The position numbers and the translations under genes are program-made. From the NCBI GenBank assembly GCA_013397115.1, contig VWZW01002447.1, forward strand, positions 124,001 to 188,000: DNA of 64,000 nt, given 5' to 3'. This document shows positions 35,055 to 47,010 of this stretch, in pieces. Each line of letters begins with the position of its first letter. Positions within the stretch are counted from its first letter, which is position 1. The stretch comes from Edolisoma coerulescens (taxonomy: Eukaryota; Chordata; Aves; Passeriformes; Campephagidae). The notes beneath the pieces were generated by a model. It had not been told where the DNA came from. It ran no database searches and worked only from the letters and a program-made list of their open reading frames with translations.

Positions 35055-36265
35055 GTAGAATCATAGAATCATGGAATTATTACCTTCAATATCAATGAGT
35101 CCAACTGTTAAAGTAGCTTAGACATGTTGCCACTAAACCACATTCCCCAGTGCCACAAGCACACCCCTTTATAACATTTCCCTAAGCACCTTATTGCCTG
35201 ACCCGCCTTTCAGAGAAGAAGTCTTAATAGGGCATCTAAACCTTTCCTGGCAGAAATTGAGGCCATTTCCTTTTGTCCTGTCACTTGTTGCCTGGGAGAA
35301 AAGACTGACCCTCACCTGGCCCTGTACCCTCCTTTCCAGAAGAGTCAGAAGGTCCCTCTGAGCTTCCTTTTCTCCAGGCTAAACACCCCCAGCTCACTGA
35401 TCTTCTCTCCACAGGACTTGTGCTCCAGACCCTTCATCAACTCTATTGCCCTTCTCTGAACACGCACCTCAATATCCTTCCTGAGTTGTGGGCCCCAGAA
35501 CTGGGCATGGGATTTGAGGTACAAATTCAGCCCTGCCAAGTACAGGAGGATGGTTCCTTCACTAGTCCTGCTGGCCGCACTGATTTTCCTGATATTCCTG
35601 ATCCAAGCCANTGGAATTATTACCTTCAATATCAATGAGTCCAACTGTTAAAGTAGCTTAGACATGTTGCCACTAAACCACATTCCCCAGTGCCACAAGC
35701 ACACCCCTTTATAACATTTCCCTAAGCACCTTATTGCCTGACCCGCCTTTCAGAGAAGAAGTCTTAATAGGGCATCTAAACCTTTCCTGGCAGAAATTGA
35801 GGCCATTTCCTTTTGTCCTGTCACTTGTTGCCTGGGAGAAAAGACTGACCCTCACCTGGCCCTGTACCCTCCTTTCCAGAAGAGTCAGAAGGTCCCTCTG
35901 AGCTTCCTTTTCTCCAGGCTAAACACCCCCAGCTCACTGATCTTCTCTCCACAGGACTTGTGCTCCAGACCCTTCATCAACTCTATTGCCCTTCTCTGAA
36001 CACGCACCTCAATATCCTTCCTGAGTTGTGGGCCCCAGAACTGGGCATGGGATTTGAGGTACAAATTCAGCCCTGCCAAGTACAGGAGGATGGTTCCTTC
36101 ACTAGTCCTGCTGGCCGCACTGATTTTCCTGATATTCCTGATCCAAGCCAGAATGTTGTTGGCCTTTTTGGCCACCTGGGCACACTGCTGGTTTGTATTG
36201 AGCTGGCTGTAGACCTGCACCCCCAGATCCTTTTTCACTAACTAAGCAGCTTTCAGCCTGTAGTC
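35055..36265 (-). mobile_element. CR1 LINE 3' end, duplicated across a single N
   Basis: The minus-strand CR1 ends at 35055-35070 with an AGAATCATAGAATCAT tail on the plus strand, typical of CR1. Going up it holds 3' UTR and the RT C-terminus: the 117-codon frame 35885-36238 starts KKDLGVQVYSQLNTNQQCAQVAKKAN, a standard CR1 RT end. Bases 35072-35610 recur at 35612-36150 (offset 540), separated by one N at 35611. The real element is thus probably about 670 bases. Confidence 0.9.
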
Positions 36266-37060
36266 CCAAGAATACTCCTCCCCATACACTCTAAAATAGG
36301 TGTACAAAATATAATTCTCATAATAAATTATTTTTCATAATAATTAATGAAAATGCAAAACATTAGATTTTGATTTTGCTTCATTTTGTTTTCCTTTTCA
36401 TGACCCAGATATATTACTGTATGGTATTATTATGTGTTTTTAAGGGATCTGGGAACAATGGCAAAGTGTGAAGCACTTTAAACAGAGGATGCTTCAAGAA
36501 ATTTTCATAGAATATTTAGAAAATTAACATTTTCCTTAAAGGATTAATTTTATCTCTAAAATATATGTAGTATGTGTAATAGGGAAGTCTAAGGAATTAT
36601 TTTATATAGAGATGGTTTTCCTTGGATGTTAAGAGACAGGAAAGTTGTTTCAGAGAAACAAAATGTGGAATAGACAAGATAAAGCCTAGAATTTGCAATT
36701 TAATCCTGTACCATAATTGGGGCAAGGACAGCTAAGTGTGTCTGAATCTTTGTTGTACAGAGTGACAAGTGATACAAAATGAGAAATATCTTAGTCTACA
36801 AAGCCAAAATAATTGTTCCATTCACAAATTTCTGTGCAAAGTAGCTTTGTGCGAGACTTTATTTCCATTGATGACAGCTTTAAACTGGCATGCCTCATAC
36901 TAGGCATGTACTTGTATTCTGGGCACTGAGCAGAAATCACTCTTAATTTCAGCTCTCAAAAAACTTTCATGGATTAAAAAATGGCTTTATTAACAACTGT
37001 TATCAGAAAAAAATGTATTTGATCATCCACTAAGCCAACATGTTTTGCAGAGTACTCATA
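36266..37060. other. AT-rich single-copy stretch, no gene seen
   Basis: Nothing recognisable on either strand. Confidence 0.55.
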
Positions 37061-37540
37061 TTCAGTAGATCTCAGTTTTTCTTCCAGTGAAGACCTGAAA
37101 TACTGTGAGCGAAGCCCACATAGAAACCCTTCTCTTCTGTACTCCCCAGGGTTCCTTGCCTTCCTCTGACACAGGCCCCCTTCTGCAGCCAAGCTAACCA
37201 TGCAAAATGAGCAGAGGGACAGAGGGCAGCTGCTGGGTTTGGCGCCAGGAGTTGCTGCCAAACCACAAAGGAAGACCCAGGTCCCCATGCCAAGGCCAGA
37301 GATGGTCCCGGGTGGCCCCAGGCACGCAGCTGGAACGGGTGGGAGAAGCAGAATGGGGTGAGGCTCTGTGAGCAGGCAGAAAGCAGTGAGGGCAGGCCAG
37401 GCACCACCACTCTGGGGCTGCCCAGAGGGACCGAGGTGTGTCCTCGGAGAGAGGTGGGCTGCAAGGCATGGGATATTTCTGGAGACTTCACAACACAGGA
37501 AAACAGCCTCACTGAGGGGGTCTCATGGGTTAATACCATA
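37061..37540. other. GC-rich unclassified block with a 155-codon minus-strand frame
   Basis: An abrupt GC-rich block lies between AT-rich flanks. The longest frame, 37072-37539 on the minus strand, has no recognisable domain and is Ser/Pro/Leu-rich, and shorter frames overlap it on both strands (37194-37469, 37358-37579), as expected from GC-rich DNA. It sits about 340 bases before a plus-strand CR1. It may be an old LTR or other repeat. Coding is unlikely but not excluded. Confidence 0.4.
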
Positions 37541-37879
37541 TTCCTGAGGTTCAGAAAGAATTCATATTCACTCTCATGAAATCTAACCTAAAACAATACC
37601 TCCTTTTTGAGGAGTTTTTCTCTGCTTTTATTTCCTTCTGGGTTTGGGGTTATGCACAGCCCACACTGTGCCATTCCATTCTCACATTTGTGGAAAAGAT
37701 CATGTTAACCCCAGCCAACTATTAATGATGACAGAATCAACCTGAATTGCTTTTGTAACTTTTGCCACATTTCCTCTGACAGATCCAAGCAGTCCAGCAA
37801 ACATGCATTTTTTGGCTTCATAAATTTATTTTGAAAGAAATCCAAGACAAGCAAACAGTAAGCTTCCTTACTGACGCGT

Positions 37880-39205
37880 ATTTTGAGAGAGTTCCTTGAA
37901 AGGTTCTTTTAAATTATTTAATAGCAAGAGAAGGTCTAAGGAAAATACTGAACTGATACCTGATGAAGATGGTCATCTGACAAAAATGAATGCAAAAAAA
38001 GTGGAGGCATTTAGTGCCTTCTTTGTCTCATTCTTTAATAATACTGATAGACCTTGACCTGCCCACTCCTCTGAGTTAGAAGACCACAACTGTGGAAACG
38101 GTGACTTTCCATTCGTGGACATGGAAATTGTAAGGGACAAGTTGTATCAGTTCATAAGTTCATGGGGGCTGGTGAGATTCATCCTGGAGTACAGAAGGAT
38201 TTAGTAGATGTTATAGCAGGAACCCCATGGTCATGTACCAGATGTCTGGGGGATCTGGGGAAGGCCTCACTGAATGAAATCTGGCCAGTATTATTCAATT
38301 TAAAAGAGGGACATGAAGGAGGACTCAGGAAACTACAGACCTGACCTCAGTACCTGGAAAAATGTTGGAGGAGCTCATGGTGGAAACTACGGAAAGGCAT
38401 TTCAAGCACAATGCAATCTCCAGGCACAGACAGTATGTGTTCAACAAAAGGAAAGTCCTGCCTAAATAATTTGATATACTTCTACAATAAGGTCTCTCAT
38501 GTAGTGGTTGAAGGCTGCAGCTTTTCTTGGCTTCAGTACTGCTTTTGATGCCATCCCTCACAGAGTCCTTCTGGACAAGCAGTTCTGGTGATCAGGTACA
38601 CAGTGTGCTGGATGAAGAACTGGCTGAATGTCAGAACTTCAGGGGTTGTAGTGTGCGGGGCACACATCTGCCTGGTGAGCAGTCACCAGTGGTGTTCCTC
38701 AGGGCTTCATTGTAGGACCAATTCTGTTCAACAAGTTTATTAGTGATCTGGACGCAGGACTTGAATGCACCATTAGCAAGAGTGCTGACAACACCAAAGT
38801 GAGAGGTGCTGTTGAAAGTGCCTTCTATCTCTTGGTTTTGCAGAGGGATCTGGATATACTGTAGCATTGACCAATTATCAATGGCATGAAATTCAGTACA
38901 TGCCAGATTTTGCCCTTGGGGTTGGGAGTAACACCAGGTGCAACTATAAGCTGAGAGAGGAGTGTGTGTAGAGCAGCCCTGCAGAAAGGGATCTGGGGGT
39001 GCTGGTGGGCAGCAGCTCAGTGTGGGTCAGCAGTGTCTGCCCGGGAGGGCAAACCCCATCCCGGCTGCATCAGACACAGCAGCACCAGCTGTGATCGGGA
39101 TCATCCTGCTGGATTCAGCCGTGGTGTGGCCTCACCCTGAGTCCTGTGGGCTGTGCAGGGCCCCACAGTTGGAGAAGGATGGGAAGGTCCTTGAATGATC
39201 CCATG
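37880..39205 (+). mobile_element. CR1 LINE remnant, plus strand
   Basis: A degraded CR1 ORF2. Recognisable blocks in order are AATAGCAAGAGAAGGTCTAAG (about 37920), the GAGGCATTTAGTGCCTTCTTTG block (38004), a palm-region block around 38520-38580 with the 'ttttgatgccatccctcacag' pattern, 'ggcttcattgtaggaccaat' then 'ttattagtgatctggacgc' (38700-38755), and near the end CTGGTGGGCAGCAGCTCAGT (39000). It stops near 39200 at AAGGTCCTTGAATG, before the usual 3' UTR, so it is truncated at both ends. Many stops and indels are present. Confidence 0.85.
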
Positions 39206-41289
39206 TTGAATATGCAATAAACATAATTTAAAGGTTTTTAAAATATGTCTTTATGAAGCTTAAACTGAGTAGGAAAACATTTTGAAAAATTTTCTATAAG
39301 CTTAAATTGAATAGGAAAAGAATGTTAAGATTTTCATAGAGAGTAAGCACACAAAACTGAATCAGAAGAAAGATTGCTTTTTTAGAAGGCCAAACAATTC
39401 ACCTGAGACTTGTATATAGCCCAAAAAGGGGTTTTAAAATGAATAGAAAAAAGAAATATGAGACACTGGAGTGAAGCACTAAAAAGGTTTTTTTCTTCCC
39501 ATGAAAGGGCTATTATGCTATAGAGGAACCAAAGCCATAAATGGCCTATAATTTTACCAAACAATTCTCAGAGGAATTACATTTTTTGAGCCATAAGTAG
39601 GTATATTAGCTAACGTACAGATCCTTCAGTCACTGTTTTCTTTGGTGTTGGAATGGTTCTGTATTTTGAAGAATTTAAAAACTGTTTAGAGATAAAAGAA
39701 ACCTTATCTTATTTGAGGAGCATGGAATAATTTAAGTAGGTAGGAAGAAATTCTGGAATTCATCTAATCCTTAAAGGTAGATCTGGTTATCCCTCCTGCT
39801 TTCCACCCCAATATGTCCTCAAGTTTGTTTTCTCACCAGAAAGGATTTCTTCAATGGGAGAAAAGTATTATATAATGCCATTGTTTAAACATATATGAAG
39901 TATACTTATATGTGAAAAATCTACTCTGCAATTTTAAAGCTTTACCTTTCATTCCTGGAATGAGCCCCATAAAGGCACACTTCTTCTTTCCCCTTCAAAA
40001 GCAGAAGCAAATCCATCAATAACCTGCAGGTGCTTGCTTTAAAAATATGGAGCTTTAGCTATCTTTTTGTTTGAATATTTGTTGAAACATTTGAATTCAG
40101 TTGTATTTTTTCCAGTCTAAGATGATAAGCTCATGCTTATTTATACTGTCTTAAGAGAAAAATTGAAAAAGTTCTAAAGCACAAAATACTATCAAACTCC
40201 TCTAAATTCTTTTTTCCTCCTCAAAACAGTACAAGACAAATCTTGTTTGAAAAATGTTTTTTCATTGTCAAGATTTTTGTCCAAGATATTTATTTTTTTC
40301 TTACTATGTAGCACCTATGCATGTCCACGGTATTCCAGCAAAATTCCAAAAATAGAACAATGACATTAACATACTAGAAACTAATAAAGAAGAAATCAAT
40401 ACATGCTCTATCTGATATTAAAATTATGAAATACTTTGGTTCCGTAGGAACACTGAGTTTTTCTCTTTAGATAAAATTTATACATCACATCTTGCTTCTT
40501 GGAACAGGGAGAACTCTGAAAATAGGACAGGTTTGAAGAGAAAGATTATTGAGAAATAGTGGAGTACAGTAGAAGACAGAGAATATGTGTGGAAAGGGAA
40601 ACAGCGTGGAAAAAAGCCAGGAGGCAGAGCGAGCCTTGTTCTTACTGTTCATAAGGTATGAATTGATTTGAGGAAAGGATTATGCACCTTCCACCTCTTT
40701 ACCACTGCATATCACCAGTCATGTGATCAAGCTATATAGAATATCTACAATGTTGCTCCCTGTTTGGCAGTTAGTCTGGACATAAGTGTTGGAATCCTCC
40801 TATTTGAAATACATTATACAGAAAAATGTTCTTATTAATAAAACCTTGTTGGAGATGAATAACCAAAAGTCTCTAATTTCATATTCTTATCTGCAAATAT
40901 TAGCTCATATAACCTACTTTTTAACTTTTTTCTCAGGTTGTCTTTTCTGGATTTACAAAGCAAGTTTGAGTAATAGGCATTTTTAGTGAGTAGCTGTCTG
41001 CTTAGGACTGGGGGAAAATAACTTACCTTTGAGTCAGCGTAGTGAAAAAGTGGAAGCCATATTCACAACTTTCACAGTAATAATTTTGTTTCCAGTAACT
41101 CTAAAAAGAGACAAGAAGTTTTGCCAGTATTCTCAAACTGCATGAATACATTGCAATGACACAAACAAAAGAATGAAGAATTCCCTTTAGGACTCATGTC
41201 ATAAACTTTAAAACAAGGTACCTGTATAGAGTGGGAAAAAAATAATAACCCAATTAATTTCAGAATCATACACTGAGGAAGGTGTAGAC
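39206..41289. other. AT-rich single-copy stretch, no gene seen
   Basis: Nothing recognised. Frames of 60-66 codons here are short and unremarkable. Confidence 0.55.
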
Positions 41290-41620
41290 TGTGGTAAGAC
41301 CATCCCTCAGCCTTCTCTTCTTCAAGAAGAACAGACCAAGTGACCTCAAAATCTCCTTATAAAATTAGGCCTCAAGACCTGTCACCATCTTGGGCACCAT
41401 TCTCTGGACACACTTTAGTAGCTTTATATTTTTTTTATATTCAGGTGCCTCCTCCTATTCACAGGACTCGAGGTGAGGCCACTCAAGTGCAGTGTAAAGT
41501 GGGACAATCCCCTCCCTTGCTCAGCTGGCGATGCTGGGCCTGATGCACTCCGGGACACGGATGGCCCTCCTGGCTACCAAGGCACTGTTGACTTATATTC
41601 AATCTGCCCTCAATATACAC
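41290..41620 (-). mobile_element. CR1 LINE fragment
   Basis: The plus strand shows reverse-complement CR1 blocks: 'gggcaccattctctggacac' (41389), 'aggactcgaggtgaggccac' (41462), 'agctggcgatgctgggcctg' (41523) and 'ggatggccctcctggctacc' (41558). They correspond to the RT C-terminus and the start of the 3' UTR. Both ends are truncated, and no open frame is conserved. Confidence 0.85.
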
Positions 41621-43830
41621 TAAATTACAACTAAGGAATAGAAAAATGAAAGCAAGTTCATCAATATCTGAGTTACTGTTAAGACTAGCCCAAATGAGAC
41701 AATAAATCAGCAGTACTATTAGACTGGGGACTGATGGTGGAAATGAACGCTCAATCTGTTTCTCATTCATTAGAGTTCAAGGTATGAGACATCTCCTAGT
41801 ATATTAGTTTTCTTCCATTTCAACCACTTCACTCATTAAAATCTTGTTACATTCATACAAGAATGAAATTTCAAAGACATTTTTAAAAGGGTGAAGGCAT
41901 ATATTGTGAGGTTTATTGGGGCTTTTATAAAATTTTATCCTTATAATCAAGGTATCTAATTTAACAAATAGATTAAATAACTATAAAAGTGAAAATAATA
42001 CATACAGTTTGTCAGGTAGAAGAAGGAGTATGTTGGCAATTGCTTATTTAGAAGAACAAAACAAACGATTTGCCTCAGCATGTATTTCACAGGAAAGTGT
42101 AAGCCTGCAGTATGTCAGTTGTAATTAACATGCAACTTTTATTATTTTCATTTCTACCATCCTAATTGATGGTATACTCTTGTTTCTTACAAACAAACCA
42201 CAGTAAGCCTTTTCTTTATGCATTCCTTATTATTTATGTAGTTTTAGAAATCTGAGTGTCCTGCAGAGCTGTTAGAGCTCAGCTAATGAAACATCTGAAA
42301 AAAAATTTCCATAAGGCCTAAAGAGCCAGGCAATAGATTTAATCTTGTTCTAAAATGCTGCAGTTTATGTGATTATCTGTAGTTATCATAAAAATATCTT
42401 TTCTGAACAGTCCAGGCAACTGTCAACTTTACACGTTTCCAAATAAGAACAATATTAAATCTAAGGCTTTATTCAGGATCTAAAAGAGAAGTATGGAAAG
42501 AAATCTGTCCTGATTAATTTTCTCTTGTTAGAAGTAACAAGCCTGAGACATTTTGTTCTACAAATTGGTTCAGCCTTCCAGAGAGATGATTATTACCTTT
42601 AGCTGCAAATGCTAGACCAATTTTTTTGATCCATTTGGAAGACTAAGTGAAGCAAGGGCTCATGAACATAGTAAAAGTTGCAACTGTGAAGAGAGAAAAC
42701 CAGCAATCATCGTAGAGTGGTAGTTTTACAGTTGTTGACATTAAATACTGTGTATTTGGTAAGTTTTCAGAAATATAAACAAGATTATGGTAATTTTGAC
42801 TTTCAAGAGCAAAAGGGGATGATGTGCTCTTTTGAGAAGAAAGGTCATGTGTCTTGCAAAGCCACTTTTTCAGTGTCAGGCCGAAGTCAGCAAACCAGTT
42901 CTAGAAATACTGTTGACAATAGTAAATTGACACAGGAGTTAACACACACTGAACCATCTTTTCTGTCTTTCGTATTTCTCATGTGAAAACTGAGGACATA
43001 GGCATAAATGTAAATAAAGGTACAGTGATGTAATTTTTGACTTGATAAGCCTTTGAAGAGGGAACCAAACTTGGCACATAAAAATTAGAAGGCTTGAAAT
43101 CTGATATCACGCATTGTTTTGATGCAGCAGGTTGTCAGACATTGTAGAGGTCAATGTTAAACTAAATTTATGGTTCTGCTGTGGTCCTTCACTGTAACTA
43201 AGGTGTTTCTCCACATGAAAAGTTTAATATGAGCAGTCACACAGCTAGTATAGATGATTATAATTGATTGCTGTTCACAGATGAGTATGCCTAGCATCAT
43301 AGCATAATACTTATGAATACAAATTGTCGCTCAATAGAAAAGTTATTTGGCTATGATTTTATGTAAAGATTTCATTTGTACTGAGCAGTACAGAAAGATT
43401 GAAACTGTACATTAACAGTTATGTAATGCACTAGACAATCTAGTGCATTACATAAACTACATAAATGCCACATATGCAACAAGTATTAAACAAGGAATAC
43501 TGACCTTAAATTAATATAGTGCTTTGACTACATTTTAAGGAAAAAGAAACATGTCATCTCCATAAGAAAAAAAGGGGGAAAAAGCCTGAAAACCAAAAAA
43601 ACAAAAACAAACCCTTTTTGTTCAAATACTTCTCTTATCATGCTATAAGTGGAGTATCTTTGGAGATGGTTTTTGTTACTGCTTCCTAAACCAGAAAAAC
43701 TTTCAGACTCTGATTTAAAAATAGTAAAAGTAACGACAATATTAACATTATGGAAAATATAGCAAGACTAAAATAACTAACACTGCAAGAACAAAGCAAG
43801 CAGAATTTTGGTTAAAGTGAAAATTGATAG
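41621..43830. other. AT-rich single-copy stretch, no gene seen
   Basis: No gene or element recognised. It contains the perfect 17-bp hairpin at 43419-43455 and an A-rich/C-rich tract at about 43587-43612. Confidence 0.55.
43419..43455. repeat. Perfect hairpin, 17-bp stem and 3-base loop
   Basis: TTATGTAATGCACTAGA (43419-43435) is followed by CAA and then its exact reverse complement (43439-43455). Such a long perfect stem with so short a loop is unlikely by chance. No promoter, terminator tract or neighbour suggests a role. Confidence 0.95.
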
Positions 43831-44830
43831 TATCATAGAATTATAGGATTGTTTGGACTGGCAGGGAACTTGAAGTTCATAGTCTAAATCCCCTGTAGTG
43901 GTCAGTAACACCTTCCACTAGACCAGGTTACTCCCAGCTCCATCCATCCTGGCCTTGAACACTTCCAGGGAGGGGACATCCACAGCTTCTCTGGGTGACC
44001 TTTTCCAGTGCCTCACCACTCCCACAGGAAAGAATTTCTTCCCAATATCTGTTCTAAACTTACTCTCTTTCATTTTGAAGCCATTCACCCTTGTCCTATC
44101 CCTTGTAAAAAGTCCTTTTCCATCTTCCTTGTAGTCTCCCTGAGTATTCTTCCCATGCCACCTAAACTTGTCATATACCTTCCCTTTTTTCCTTGTTTCA
44201 AAGTGAAGATCCCTGTTCAACCACGCTGGCCTTCTGCCTTTTCTGCTTACTTCTAACATTCTGGAATTCCCTGCTTCTGTGCCTTAGGAGGTGATGTTTA
44301 AAAAGTGACCAGCACTGATGGACATTTTCCCAGGGACTTTACTCACTCGTTCCCTGAGCAACCTGAAGTCTGTTCTCCTTTTGTCTGCAGTTGAAGTGAC
44401 ACAGTATGTCTGAAGTTTTGCTGGCACTTTTTACAGTCAAACTGTTTTCCTGTTGGGTTCTGTTACCTCAGAGGTCTTTAGCTTGTCTCTGTAAGACTGC
44501 AAGTGTATTCCAGGCTGGCTAGTACATCCCATAGTCACCAACAGAGGTCCCTTCCAGCACCCTGCCCCTCTAACCTTTGTGTGTCATCCCACAGCTTGCC
44601 AGGGGTAAACCTGATATTTTCCCCCTTCCCCATCACATCTAGTTTTAATCTCTGCCAATAAGCCCTGCTAGTTTCTGAGTAAAGACTCTTCTTCCTCGTA
44701 GAGAAAGGTGAGCCCCATGTGATGCCAGCATGCCTGATCCTGTGTAGGCAAATTATAGCATTATGATTGGAAAACCAATCACACAATAAACAGTGTATTG
44801 CACCTAAAATCAGCATCAAAACATTATAGA
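43831..44830 (-). mobile_element. CR1 LINE composite fragment with internal deletion
   Basis: From 43831 the plus strand carries the reverse complement of a CR1 3' end: TATCATAGAATTATAGGATTG tail, 'cttccactagaccaggttac', 'cttgaacacttccagggagg', 'agaatttcttcccaatatct' and 'cccttgtcctatcccttg'. At about 44125 it jumps without the RT region to sequence resembling the upstream ORF2 part ('ccacgctggccttctgcc', 'ttaggaggtgatgtttaaaa'). Sequence beyond 44480 (to about 44830) looks element-derived too but is less certain. Frames of 94-113 codons are remnants. Confidence 0.75.
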
Positions 44831-46901
44831 GAAAAAGTATAAAAAATCAAAAGAAGCAAAAAAACTCTATAACCCTTAAAACCACCTAACACGTGGGACA
44901 CCAAATGCAGCATGGCTCCTCCTCAGATAATTTAGAAATATGCTAGTTCTTGAGTAACTATATTGACCTGATTTTGTCTGGTGGTCTGTGCAAATACACT
45001 GCCTTTTCTTTGATAACCTTACAAATACTGAGAAGGGTTTTACTATGAATTACATTTTAGAGATGTGAAAACTGCTATGAATAAGTTGGATGTGATACAT
45101 ATATGGGCCTGTACATTTTTGTCTCTAGCTCTGGGCTGGCTCAAAATTTGTAATATGAATGTTCTAAAGAGTGAGAATTCTCTGTGCACATTATTTCTAC
45201 CTATATAAACAGGATTTAAATACTTCTGTTCATATAAGGATGTAAAATGGTATTTCTATGTGAAACTTGTATTGTGCCAGATTTGATTGACATGCTTCAA
45301 TGCAATTTGCACAACAATATAAACAATGCAGGAACACTTTCTAAAAGTGGCTACAGGCATTTGAGTTTACAGTTCTGAAAGTGACTTTATTTATTCAGAT
45401 TGCATTGTTCGGAATTTTTTCAAAAGCACTAAATGGAATAGAAAAATCTCATGTAGTCTAGGAGTAAAAGTCAGTGTTCCTTTCTTTGATAGTAGGGAGG
45501 AAGTTGAAAAAAAGAATCATTATTTATTCTGAATCCTTCATTTGCACTGAGCAGAGCTACATTTAGTGCAAAATTCACCTAGAATTTTGCTGTATTTGGT
45601 AATAGTAAGTACTCCTTTAACTAGAAACACATACTAGAAAGATATTGCTGGTTCAGCTAATATCTTAAACATCTTTCCAATGAATATGTCTTTGCAAAAC
45701 TGCAGTAATTTCAACCATAATTATTTTCATTAAATGTTTATTTGCATAAACTCTTTTATTCATGCTATTATAATTTACCATATACTGTTAACAAAGCCCA
45801 GGCTATTTCATGTTCCATTTCATATGCGGCTATGACTGATTAGTTCAAGCACATTGCATGATCATGCATATACATTGGCATAATTTTCATCATTTTGTAT
45901 CCAGATCTGGCAAGTTTTGTTTTCAAGTAGATGATCTTTACTAATGAGGTGCAGATTTCTTTATGTAAATCAAGGAGCAACAAAAGACCCCCCCTGAGTT
46001 TCCTTGATCAGAAAGCTGTCTAACCATATGCAGTAACACTGCAGCAGACAGAGTCCTACCTAAAGTCTTAGAGTTCAGGACAATTTCATTTGAGATAACA
46101 TTCAAGAGCAGCAGTCTTTCTTCAAAATAAATTTTTGAGTTATAAACATTATAAAGTTATAAACATTACAGCAACTTCCATTGTTGCGAACTGAGAAGAT
46201 TTCTTCCCGAGCCATTACATCCATCAATCTCTATATTATTAAAGTGTATTACAGTGCAATGTAAGGTAATGAGCTAGTGGAATTTACTGAAGACTTAGGT
46301 ATTAGAAGACTTAGATATTCAGGCTTAAACAAAAAATATAAATAACAGCCTAGTCCATGAAATAAGGACTTTTCTTCTTGGAAGCTTAGGGCTGTCCATG
46401 AAGGATAAAGGACACCCTTGAACAGCCAAGATCACACCAGCATCCCAGTCCCTCTAACACATTTTTCTTTGGTGGAGGGCTCAATGTTGTCTGGTATCAT
46501 AGATAAGTAACTACGGAAAGTCCATCTTCTGGGACATCTGGATCACTAGACAAGGAGCAAGAATTCTGAAAAAAAGTAGTTACTTTCAGACTTTTACTAT
46601 AACTTGAAATTGGTGAAGTGGTGTCACTGATTAATCAAATCACACTGTTCGTGAACCTTTGAAGGTTATTTGAACCTTATTCAGGATGCCTCAATACTGC
46701 TGAGACACTTCATGTGCATGAATAAATATTTACTCTTGTACATCAGTACTTTGCAACCTAGCTCTTCTCCTTAGTTAGCACTGGCCAGTTGTGAAGTTTT
46801 GAGACAATTAATCCATATGACCCCGCTGCATATTACAGGAGACACAAAACTGTCTTGTCCTAAGAAAAGGAGGAAATAATATAAAGGTGGTATTTAAAAG
46901 A
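44831..46901. other. AT-rich single-copy stretch, no gene seen
   Basis: No recognised coding sequence. The stretch 45700-45910 is rich in ATTTGCAT-like and TAAT-type words, as seen in some non-coding regulatory DNA, but this alone supports no claim. Confidence 0.5.
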
Positions 46902-47010
46902 TGTCTTGATGTGGCACTCACAGATATGGTTTAGGAGCAGACTTGGCAATGCTGAGTCAATGTCTGGACTCAAAGATCTTAAACATCTTTTCTAACCCTA
47001 ACATTCAGGA
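46902..47010 (+). mobile_element. CR1 LINE 3'-end fragment, plus strand
   Basis: The blocks GATGTGGCACTCACAGATATGG, then 'cagacttggcaatgctgagt', then 'tggactcaaagatcttaaac' and 'atcttttctaaccctaac' follow the order of the last 110 bases of a CR1. The terminal octamer repeats are lost. Confidence 0.75.

Noticed and set aside
43419..43455. MicroRNA precursor
   Set aside because: The loop is 3 bases and the stem only 17 pairs without bulges, unlike normal precursors, and nothing suggests transcription.
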